Assembly: GCA_016763075.1 (NCBI GenBank) | Contig: JAESUM010000059.1 | Span: 1-64,000, forward strand | Direction of reading: 5' to 3' | DNA: 64,000 nt | From: Pseudomonadales bacterium | Lineage (GTDB): Bacteria; Pseudomonadota; Gammaproteobacteria; Pseudomonadales; JAHRWD01 | Shown here: positions 43,489 through 51,717 of the stretch, piece by piece | Numbering within the stretch: the stretch's first letter is position 1 | Layout of the letters: each line of letters opens with the position of its first letter | Translations under genes and position numbers: made by a program | Notes under the pieces: model-generated | Database searches by the model: none | What the model saw: only the letters and a program-made list of their open reading frames with translations | What the model was told of the DNA's origin: nothing

Positions 43489-45891
43489 ATGTTAAAAAAA
43501 ATCTTGGTTATTCTATCTTGTGCGCTGATGGTTATTTTTATCGTTGGCTATATATATCTCGAATCAAAATCACCAACACGCGATGGCGAGCTAAAACTAC
43601 CCGGCCTACAAGAGCCGGTTACGGTATTGTACGACCACTACGGAATCCCCCACATTACCGCGAAAAATGACCACGATTTATACATGGCGTTTGGTTATGT
43701 GCACGCCCAAGACCGACTATTTCAAATGGAAATTATTCGCAGGTTATCCCAGGGCAAACTGTCAGAAATATTAGGCGATAAACTTGTTGGGGTGGATAAA
43801 CTTTATCGCACTCTAGGCCTGCAACAGTTTGGAAAAAAGTGGCTTACCGCAATTGAAAAAAGAGCCGACCCAAAACTCATTGCATTGCTTCAAAATTACC
43901 TCGCGGGCGTAAATCAATTCGTCGCCAGCGGCCCCAACCCCATCGAGTTTGATCTTTTAGGTATTCCTGCACACCAGTACAGCATGGTCGATATTGCTTC
44001 TATTGCCGGGTTTATCTCTTTTTCTTTTGCTCAAGGTTTGCAAGACGACGCCCTCACGCATCAACTATCGCAAAAACTCGGGGCGCAATACATGAAAGAC
44101 TTAGGCGTTCTTTACACTCCAGGATTCAAACAAATACCCGTTGACCCGCTGGTAACGCAATCGCTTGCAACGAGCGTTAAGCAAGTGATGAATAGCCTGC
44201 AACCCTACGGTTTATTCCATGGCAGTAACGGTTGGTTAATATCCCCCAAACGCAGCGCCTCTGGACATGCCATATTGGTCAACGACCCGCACATCGGATA
44301 TGCCCAACCCTCTGTTTGGTATGAAGCGCAACTCACCTCTGATTCAACCGATTTATACGGCCATTTCATGGGACTGATACCAATGCCGTTACTTGGCATG
44401 AGCCAGCATCATGCATGGGGCCTCACCATGTTTGAAAATGACGATATGGATCTCTACGCAGAAAAAACAAACCCAGAAAACAAAAACCAATATTGGGCTG
44501 TGGACCACTGGGAAACTTTCGGACAGCGCACCGAAATCATTAAAGTAAAAGACGCGGATGAGATTCAGCTAATCGTGCGCAGCACCCGTCACGGGCCTGT
44601 GGTGAACAACGTATTTGATGAAATTGAGGGCTCAAAACATGGGCTAGACCAACCGCAACAACCCATCGCCATGTGGTGGGCCTTCCTAAATACCAACAAC
44701 CAAATGATAGAGGGGTTTTACCAGCTCGGCTCAGCCTACAAAGTAGAACAAGCCAAAGCTGCCGCCGCGAAAATACATGCGCCGGGGCTCAACATTATGT
44801 ACGCCAATTCAAAGGGTGATATTGCATGGTGGGCCGCAGCAAAATTACCCATACGCCCCAAACACGTCAATCCAAAACTAATATTGGATGGTGCATCGGG
44901 TAAAGATGACCAGTTAGGCAGCTATGACTTCTCTCATAACCCACAACAAATAAACCCACCTTCCGGCGTTATTTACACCGCTAATAATCAACCCGCCGAT
45001 ATGGGCGATGGCCTAGTGCCCGGCTATTACGCACCCACTGATAGACCCAGCCGTATTATCGAATTACTTTCACAAAAACAGAAATTCAACCCTGACGATA
45101 TGAAATCCATGTTGATGGACAACACTACCCCGACTGCTCAATTGTTCCAAAAAATGATTATTCCAATTTTGGAAAACCCACAAGTTCAGTTAAGTGAACT
45201 TGAAACTGAAGCACTGGAACATTTAAAAAACTGGAAAGCCAATCACGCCTCTGATGAAGTAGGCGCAACCATTTATAACCGATTCCGGCTCAAGTTTATG
45301 GAGCTGGCTATGGCAGATGAAATAGGTGAAGAGCTATATCCAAGTTTCAAATTTGGCTTTTTGATGGACCGCTCGATTTGGAAAATACTTAACAACGAAA
45401 ACTCAGTTTGGTGGGACAATATCAACACCACAGAAATAGAAACACGACAACAATTAGTACGTGAAGCATGGCAGCAGACCATCACGCTTTTATCAGGCCG
45501 GTTCGGCAACAACTCCAACAACTGGACCTGGGGAAACGACACCCAATTGGTTCACGAGCATCCACTTGGTGCTGTCCCAGCTCTTGCCAAACTATTTAAC
45601 GTAGGCCCGCTAAATAACGAAGCGGGACAAGAAGCCATCAACAACCTTGCCTTCAAAATAAAAGATGACGAACTCATTATTGTGATGGGCCCATCAACCC
45701 GAAGAATTATAGATTTTGGTGATATAACCAATAGCTGGGGCATAAATCCCACCGGCCAATCAGGTTTGTTTACAGACCCGCATTACGATGACCAAGCATT
45801 AGATTATGTAAACGGAAAATTCAGACACCATTACATTACGCCAGAACAAGTCCGCGATAACTTGGAAGGCGAATTAACGTTGGTTCCATAA
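43489..45891 (+). CDS. Penicillin acylase family protein (Ntn hydrolase, S45)
   Basis: S45 enzymes are periplasmic N-terminal nucleophile hydrolases that cut themselves into two chains and cleave amides such as penicillins or acyl-homoserine lactones. The 800-residue product has a hydrophobic N-terminal anchor or signal (ILVILSCALMVIFIVGYIYL), the alpha-chain motif YDHYGIPHITAKNDHDLYMA, then FGYVHAQDRLFQMEI, and the processing site with nucleophile Ser in FHGSNGWLISPKRSASGHAI, then LVNDPHI. The beta chain continues to the end. Substrate cannot be told from sequence; quorum-sensing signal degradation is a family possibility only. Confidence 0.92.
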   Translation: MLKKILVILSCALMVIFIVGYIYLESKSPTRDGELKLPGLQEPVTVLYDHYGIPHITAKNDHDLYMAFGYVHAQDRLFQMEIIRRLSQGKLSEILGDKLVGVDKLYRTLGLQQFGKKWLTAIEKRADPKLIALLQNYLAGVNQFVASGPNPIEFDLLGIPAHQYSMVDIASIAGFISFSFAQGLQDDALTHQLSQKLGAQYMKDLGVLYTPGFKQIPVDPLVTQSLATSVKQVMNSLQPYGLFHGSNGWLISPKRSASGHAILVNDPHIGYAQPSVWYEAQLTSDSTDLYGHFMGLIPMPLLGMSQHHAWGLTMFENDDMDLYAEKTNPENKNQYWAVDHWETFGQRTEIIKVKDADEIQLIVRSTRHGPVVNNVFDEIEGSKHGLDQPQQPIAMWWAFLNTNNQMIEGFYQLGSAYKVEQAKAAAAKIHAPGLNIMYANSKGDIAWWAAAKLPIRPKHVNPKLILDGASGKDDQLGSYDFSHNPQQINPPSGVIYTANNQPADMGDGLVPGYYAPTDRPSRIIELLSQKQKFNPDDMKSMLMDNTTPTAQLFQKMIIPILENPQVQLSELETEALEHLKNWKANHASDEVGATIYNRFRLKFMELAMADEIGEELYPSFKFGFLMDRSIWKILNNENSVWWDNINTTEIETRQQLVREAWQQTITLLSGRFGNNSNNWTWGNDTQLVHEHPLGAVPALAKLFNVGPLNNEAGQEAINNLAFKIKDDELIIVMGPSTRRIIDFGDITNSWGINPTGQSGLFTDPHYDDQALDYVNGKFRHHYITPEQVRDNLEGELTLVP

Positions 45892-45985
45892 TTTCGAGTT
45901 CGATACTCCATAGCAACCTTAACGCATAGCCAAGCTGCGCATACTATCCGCGCTCTTTTTAAAAAATGGATATAGGAATACAAGG

Positions 45986-46552
45986 ATGCGTAACTTTCGA
46001 TGAACACTTCTTCTAGCTTTGACCTGCGTTTCACCAACGGTATTTGGTAGCTCATTTTGGATTGATATTATTTCAGATTCAGCTACCCGAACATTTTCAG
46101 CCATCAATGAAGTAGACGCCTCGGCAGACGCGACCGGTATTCGCTTACGCTTCACACTAGACACCGGCGACAACCGTGCCATTGAGCGTTATTTTTCTAG
46201 CTACGATATTGATAGCGCCACAGATATCGACACCATTGAAGATAACGAAATCGAACTCGGCGCTAACCTGCTTATTTTAGGTGCTCCTTCCACGTTTACA
46301 CCATTTGCTGAATTCGGCGCAGGTTACGGCATAGTCCCTATTGACCCTACCGTGTTTTCGGACGACAGCATCTTAAACGTGCATTTGAATGTTGGCGCGG
46401 GCCTAAAATTGATGGTGTCTGAGAACTTCCATTTGGTGGGTAACATTGAAGTGATCTACTGAATATGGCAATCGGTAGAAGTCTTTTCAACCACTGTAGA
46501 CATCAGCGATACAGTAGTTAGAGCTAGCCTTGGGGCAGAGTTCTCTTTTTGA
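45986..46552 (+). pseudogene. Broken outer-membrane beta-barrel-like protein, copy 2
   Basis: A frame from ATG 45986 to TGA 46550-46552 would encode about 189 residues. It has a leader-like start (MRNFR, a stop, then TLLLALTCVSPTVFG), the strands FWIDIISDSATRTF and FTPFAEFGAGYGI, and a C-terminus ASLGAEFSF. It has in-frame TGA at 46001-46003 and at 46460-46462 (VIY-stop-IWQ; copy 1 has VYRAWH here, so a CGA-to-TGA change is likely). It aligns with copy 1 over most of its length, marking a duplicated family. I read it as a pseudogene. Confidence 0.7.
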
Positions 46553-46594
46553 GGTTTAGCTGGTTTTAACCGCAACAAATGTAACAACGAACAC

Positions 46595-46632
46595 GGCAAG
46601 TGCTGAGCTACTGGCAACGCTCAGCACTTGCC
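46595..46632. repeat. Perfect 14-bp inverted repeat between convergent genes
   Basis: GGCAAGTGCTGAGC (46595-46608) and GCTCAGCACTTGCC (46619-46632) with a 10-base loop. It lies between the broken beta-barrel gene and the end of the YhaN-like gene. There is no T tail on either side, so it is either a terminator of unusual form or a structured element. Confidence 0.7.
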
Positions 46633-46673
46633 ATACTTGAGCACTAAGGCTTCTCACCCGTAGCCAAAGACAG

Positions 46674-49600
46674 CTATAACTCATGAACCTGAGCTGGCCG
46701 CAACAGGCTGCGCGCTTGATCTACCACACGCCGGTGGTGGGTAAACACAATAACCTGCGTTTTCTCAGCGAATTCTGACAGTGTATTTAGCGCAGCTTCC
46801 GAACGTTTATCGTCAAAATCCACCAGAATATCGTCAACAATAAATGGCATAGGTTCGGCGTTGTTCATATATTTTTCTAGTGACGCCAACCGTAATGCCA
46901 AATAAAGCTGGTCGCGACTACCGGTGCTCATACCCTCAACCGAAACACGTTCACCCTCTGTTTTACTGGCTGAACCACGAATACCTTCAATCACTGGCTC
47001 ATCTTTATCGTTAAAGCAGGTCGTTAATGCTGAAAATGAATGTTGGGTTAATTGTGAAAAATGCTCGCTAGCGCGCCGAATTAACGGACCCTGATTTTCT
47101 TGCCGGTAGCGTTCAATTTCATCGCGTAATATTTTAGCTGCCAGCTTAACCCGTACATAGCTCTCTGAATCGGCTCTAATGGTTGCCAGCATTGCTTGAG
47201 CTTGGTCCGCCAATTCTGCCGCTTGGTTTGTGCCGCCCATCAGGTTTAATTGCGTTTCTTTACTGCCTTTAACTTGCGCCAGCTCAGCTACGCTAGGCTC
47301 CATGTTTTGTTCAATATCCTGTGTGAGTCTTTCGATATTTTCCGCTAATTGGTCGGGGTCATATTGCCCAGCTTCTTTTTCAAGGGTTACCATATCGGCA
47401 CCCTCGCCGGCATCCAAAATATCCGAAATGTTTTGCTCTATGTGGCTACGAGTCTCACGCAATAATGCATCCTTTATCAAAGCGTTGTGCAACTCCTTCG
47501 GTGTAGTTACATCAGCTTCTACGCACAACTTATCCAACTCAATGTGGCTTTGCTTGGTAGCTAATTCAGAAACTGAGATTTCTTGTGTTAGCTCTTTAAG
47601 TTGTTGGCTTACCTGTTGGTACTTCTCTTTTTCAGCACGATTATAAGATAACAACTGCTGCAGCTCAGTAACCAGTTGGTCCGGTGCTTCAGCGGTAGTG
47701 TTTGGAATCATTGTTTCGCGTAGGCGCAGGGTTTTATCACTAAAATTTGAAATACTTTGTTGGATCGTTACAAGCCGAAGATCTAAGTTATCGATCTGTC
47801 TTTTATTGTCAAACAATGTACGCAATAGCTCAATGCGCTGGTTTATTTCATCTGGCATGGCTTTATTCTTAATACCAAACTGTTTAAGCAGTTCATCCCA
47901 TTGTTGTTGCCAGTCATCAAGTTTTCCACAAGCGGCGGTGTAATTTGTGTTGAGAGTATTTTGTTCTTGGGTTAGCTGCTGAATCTGTTTTTCAGCATCT
48001 TCTTGCTGTTTCTTAATATTAGATAATTGGTTCGCTACAGCCTCGCAGCTTGCCAGCATCCATTCTAAAGAGTTTGTATCGTTCAGTTCTTTTATAGCAT
48101 TGGCAACAAAACCAAGCGATGCATCCGGTTGTGAAAAGTCCCGCAATAATTTTATTACTTTTTCCAGGTGCCGCAACCTACCCTCGCCGGCTAAACTTAA
48201 GAGTTGCTGCGTTTTCTGAAGCTGCTCCACTTTGGAGCGAAGCTGCTCAAACACCTCTAACCATGCGCGCATTTCTCGTGGTGTACCGGGCTGTACTTGG
48301 CAAATTACCCATAATGACTTCCACTGTGCATCAAGCTGTACTTGCAGAGTCGAAAATTCTTTTTCCTTACTAATCGCTATTTCTAGCTGGGCCTGGACTG
48401 AACTTAACTCGCCCTGCAAGGCTGCTAAGGTGGCTACACGGCCTGACTCACGGCGTAGTCGGTCGGATACTTCGTCGGCAGTTATCAACTCCTTATCAAA
48501 GCTTGCAGGAAGCGACGCTTGTAATTTTAATTGCGCAACTTCTGACGAGACATCTTCTGCACCGACCCATTGCCTGCGTAAAATATGCCATAGCGTATTT
48601 CTATATGCACGAGCGGACTGCAAGTCTTTTTCTGAAGGTACACTGCCCTGACGATGAATCGCTTCTTCTCGTACTTTTAATGTAAGAATCTCTTGTTCGA
48701 GACTATGTTTAGTTTCAATATTCCGGTTAGTTTGTTGTTTGAATTGTGCGTACTTATCTTCAAAATATTGAATGTTTTCTTTGCTCGGTGTGGCCAAACC
48801 CAGTACATCGGTTAACTCGCCAGACCACAATGTTAGTCTGGATAACGCATCTTTTGACCACTGCTGTAAGTTCGAACATTCAGCCTGCTGTTCTTCAATA
48901 CGAAGATCTACATTGCCTTCTTTACGGGCAGCGGCTATGGCTCTCGTCAGGAAATCGATATTGCCAATATTGGGAATACTGTTTGCCTGGGTTAGAGCAG
49001 CCTTCATTTTCTGGTCAGCGTCGGCAAGCTCCTTATCTAGCCGGTCGCGTTGTGAAATTAGTAATATTCTTTGGCTGCCTAAATCGCTCGCGGCAGTTTT
49101 TTTCAACAACATGGGGCGAAGGGTTTCTATGTCATTCAGCTTTGAATACACACCCATCTCTTTTAGTAAGTGCTCGGACTCTGTTTGTAATAGCTGGTAG
49201 CTTGCGCGTAGTTCAGGCTGATCTGTTAACGCCTGACGATAGCCGCCTAACCCCGTATAAAGGTCGTTTATTTGACCGGCGTTACGCAATACTTCGTCGT
49301 TAATAACCAATGCATTTAGTTGAGTTTCAAGCTGCGCATAGCGTGGTTTTTTCTCATTCAACATGCCTTCAGCAAGTGCCAATTTCTGAATGACTTTCTG
49401 GTGTCTATTTGAAAAATCAGGCTTTAGCTCTACCACTTCCTTCATCGTATTGAGCTGCTCCAACAACAACGTACGGCGGGCAAACTTGGGCAATACCCGT
49501 TGGGCGCGTTTTAAACGGTTTAACCCTAACCGACTGGCGGATAACTCTTGCTGAGCTGCGGCTAACTCTTGTGCAGTTTTAGTCAATAATTGCTGCGCGT

Positions 49601-49766
49601 CTTGCCACTTTTTTGATGATAGAGAGCATTCTTTTATTTGCCTATTAAGCTCTTTAAGTTTTTTGAGGTTTGCATTTATTTTTGGGTCAGATGCCGAAGC
49701 AAGAAACAGTTCTTTAGCTTCGCTATCTAACTGATCTAATACTGAGCGCAGTGCATGGCCACCCAA
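46674..49766 (-). CDS. YhaN-like AAA ATPase, main part after a frameshift
   Basis: This is the larger part (about 1,030 residues) of an SMC/Rad50-like ATPase. It is mostly long coiled coil, then the C-terminal ATPase half with the signature EGMSTGSRDQLYLALRLASL and the Walker B region PFIVDDILVDFDDKRSEAAL. The apparent start codon is the alternative TTG inside SAALGGHALRS and is not the real start. The frame continues upstream (EVFETLFAIDHQSLL, then KGGQQILAQQ) to about 49880, where it meets the N-terminal part in another frame. One lost base (CCC to CC in GTA-GCC-CTT) explains this. Joined, the protein would be about 1,179 residues, usual for YhaN. Confidence 0.85.
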   Translation of the reverse strand: MGGHALRSVLDQLDSEAKELFLASASDPKINANLKKLKELNRQIKECSLSSKKWQDAQQLLTKTAQELAAAQQELSASRLGLNRLKRAQRVLPKFARRTLLLEQLNTMKEVVELKPDFSNRHQKVIQKLALAEGMLNEKKPRYAQLETQLNALVINDEVLRNAGQINDLYTGLGGYRQALTDQPELRASYQLLQTESEHLLKEMGVYSKLNDIETLRPMLLKKTAASDLGSQRILLISQRDRLDKELADADQKMKAALTQANSIPNIGNIDFLTRAIAAARKEGNVDLRIEEQQAECSNLQQWSKDALSRLTLWSGELTDVLGLATPSKENIQYFEDKYAQFKQQTNRNIETKHSLEQEILTLKVREEAIHRQGSVPSEKDLQSARAYRNTLWHILRRQWVGAEDVSSEVAQLKLQASLPASFDKELITADEVSDRLRRESGRVATLAALQGELSSVQAQLEIAISKEKEFSTLQVQLDAQWKSLWVICQVQPGTPREMRAWLEVFEQLRSKVEQLQKTQQLLSLAGEGRLRHLEKVIKLLRDFSQPDASLGFVANAIKELNDTNSLEWMLASCEAVANQLSNIKKQQEDAEKQIQQLTQEQNTLNTNYTAACGKLDDWQQQWDELLKQFGIKNKAMPDEINQRIELLRTLFDNKRQIDNLDLRLVTIQQSISNFSDKTLRLRETMIPNTTAEAPDQLVTELQQLLSYNRAEKEKYQQVSQQLKELTQEISVSELATKQSHIELDKLCVEADVTTPKELHNALIKDALLRETRSHIEQNISDILDAGEGADMVTLEKEAGQYDPDQLAENIERLTQDIEQNMEPSVAELAQVKGSKETQLNLMGGTNQAAELADQAQAMLATIRADSESYVRVKLAAKILRDEIERYRQENQGPLIRRASEHFSQLTQHSFSALTTCFNDKDEPVIEGIRGSASKTEGERVSVEGMSTGSRDQLYLALRLASLEKYMNNAEPMPFIVDDILVDFDDKRSEAALNTLSEFAEKTQVIVFTHHRRVVDQARSLLRPAQVHEL

Positions 49767-49846
49767 AGCCGCCGAAAAAAGTGCCTGCCCTACTTCACCC
49801 TGTTGCGCTAATATTTGCTGACCGCCTTTTAATAAAGACTGATGAT

Positions 49847-50212
49847 CTATTGCAAAAAGTGTTTCGAAAACCTCAAGGCTACGCCATTTAAAAATGGAGC
49901 TAAAGCTTGGTTATCCAGTGGCTGTTCATCCATCGATAAAAGTGTATTTTTATTGCCTTTGCGCCTTACAAACTCAAGGCGCTTGCCGGCATTACTAATG
50001 GTAGCACCCACTCTTAACTTATTATTAGCGTGGATAAAGTTGTCTCTGCTACGGTTATCGATACCGTAAAAAAGCGCTTTTAGCGCTCTTAGTGACGAGC
50101 TTTTACCGGCTTCATTAGGGCCGTACACAATGTGCAAACCGGGTGCGTCAAAACTCAATACTCTTTCGGTGAACGGCCCAAAAGCTAAAAGGTTTAAGGT
50201 TTCTAATTTCAC
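49847..50212 (-). CDS. YhaN-like AAA ATPase, N-terminal part before a frameshift
   Basis: This 121-residue frame carries the N-terminal ATPase half, with MKLETLNLLAFGPFTE at the start and the Walker A motif GPNEAGKS (residues about 32-39). It runs into an early stop 12 codons after the likely frameshift, with the tail RFSKHFLQ not matching the family. It overlaps the YhaO-like gene by 4 bases (ATGA). If the frameshift is real, only a stump lacking the Walker B half would be made from this start. Confidence 0.85.
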   Translation of the reverse strand: MKLETLNLLAFGPFTERVLSFDAPGLHIVYGPNEAGKSSSLRALKALFYGIDNRSRDNFIHANNKLRVGATISNAGKRLEFVRRKGNKNTLLSMDEQPLDNQALAPFLNGVALRFSKHFLQ

Positions 50213-51477
50213 GACTGGCCATCCTTTGCAGCTTCTGTTGATAGCAACCTTGCGGACAGCAACTGCCTTACATCATTAAGTGCATGCTTCACTTGGTTTT
50301 GGTCAGTGGGTGCTTCGTTCCTTAGAATATCTGGCGGTAATTTTGAGCGTAGCGGCGCAACTTCTTCAGTTAGTTTTGCCAGTGCATCGTCGTCAAGTTC
50401 GATCTGCTCGATGGCTTGCAATAGGCCACTTAGGGCATCGCCCCGAGCCAACAAGTCATCATTAGAAATCTCTGGCTTGGTGCTAAACGCAACCTTCTCT
50501 AGCCATAAACCAGCGCCACCCAAGCCGGTAGCGAGTGCCCGGTATTCTTGCAACCAGTGCGCGGTATTGTCTTGCAGGGTTGAATGTAGGCTGCTTGCGC
50601 CGTGCAGCTCTAGCCTTGCTGCTACCGCTAGGCCATCGGCTTGGTCTAGCTCGTTTTGAAGCACTTCGCTGATGTGTGAATAGAGCTGGTCGGTGGTCTC
50701 CCAAATACTGACATCAACTTTGCATCGGGCCCAGCGTAATACATCTAAATTTTTATGTTGTACGGCACAAACTTCGGCCTCTTCGACGCTCACTAACGTG
50801 CAACCCTTTGGGCCTGTTTCTCGGATATGGCGTCCTTGAATATTACCGGGAAATATTATCCACGGTTCTTCGCTGATCACTTCGCGGTTATGCACGTGGC
50901 CTAACGCCCAGTATTGGTAACCTTTGGCGCGCAGCCCATCTACGCTGCATGGTGCATAGGGTGCATGACCGGGCTTGCCGTCTAGGCAGGTGTGTAACAA
51001 GCCAATGGTAAATAGCCCCGGCTCAGCCATCGGATAGCCTTCAGAGATATCTGCGGTAACCGCTTGAGTAGCAAACCCCTGGCCCACAATGGCAACGTTG
51101 AGGGCTTCAATCTTTACCGTTTGCGGTTTTTTGGTATCAAATAAAATGGTATTTTCGGGTAGCCGAAGCGCACGCGTAATTTGGCTTGCAGCATCATGAT
51201 TGCCCGCAATAACGTAGGCGTTTATGTTGGCCTTAGCAAGCCGTGCCATCCGTTCAACAAAATACAGGCCGGTGTTGTAATCTTTCCAGTCTCCGTCGTA
51301 TAAATCACCAGCAATCAGAACAAATGCCACTTGTTCGCTGATGGCTAGATCAATCAGGTTATCGAAGGCTCGTCTCGTTGCACTGCGAATCTCATCAACC
51401 GGAGCGCCTTCATAGCGCTGTAAGCCAGTCAGCGGGCTATCGAGATGAATATCGGCGGCGTGAATAAATTTAAACAT
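50209..51477 (-). CDS. YhaO-like metallophosphoesterase, DNA repair nuclease SbcD/Mre11 type
   Basis: The protein pairs with a Rad50/SbcC-like ATPase, here the adjacent YhaN-like gene. Phosphoesterase motifs are clear: HAADIHLDSPL, LIAGDLYDGDWKDY, VIAGNHDAAS and GHVHNREV, all near the N-terminus. I chose the ATG at 51477 (MFKFIHAADIH), since the upstream in-frame start at 51516 adds 13 residues before the first strand. About 422 residues fits YhaO. It lies on the minus strand, divergent from ppc. Confidence 0.9.
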   Translation of the reverse strand: MFKFIHAADIHLDSPLTGLQRYEGAPVDEIRSATRRAFDNLIDLAISEQVAFVLIAGDLYDGDWKDYNTGLYFVERMARLAKANINAYVIAGNHDAASQITRALRLPENTILFDTKKPQTVKIEALNVAIVGQGFATQAVTADISEGYPMAEPGLFTIGLLHTCLDGKPGHAPYAPCSVDGLRAKGYQYWALGHVHNREVISEEPWIIFPGNIQGRHIRETGPKGCTLVSVEEAEVCAVQHKNLDVLRWARCKVDVSIWETTDQLYSHISEVLQNELDQADGLAVAARLELHGASSLHSTLQDNTAHWLQEYRALATGLGGAGLWLEKVAFSTKPEISNDDLLARGDALSGLLQAIEQIELDDDALAKLTEEVAPLRSKLPPDILRNEAPTDQNQVKHALNDVRQLLSARLLSTEAAKDGQS

Positions 51478-51717
51478 TAAGGTCCAGGGGTCTACCCGAT
51501 AAAACGTAGCCGCCATTGTAAGTGGCTTGATCTTTGGAGTCTTCTACAACCTGATATAACTATCGCCGTAAACGCTTTTGACGAGCTGTTATGGTGTACC
51601 GAGACCGCATTTTTACAAATACTTCCACGAGTAAAAGGCAACCAATTTTGAAGCACATACGTTTGGCGCTACACTCAAAGTTATTTATTGGATTACCAGC
51701 TGATTGAGGAAATGGAT

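Noticed and set aside
42639-46552. Possible reassignment of TGA to an amino acid, given TGA stops in both barrel-like copies
   Set aside because: Ordinary genes in the window use TGA as a stop (for example the ATGA overlaps at 37850 and 50209), and copy 1 also has a TAA; decay is simpler.
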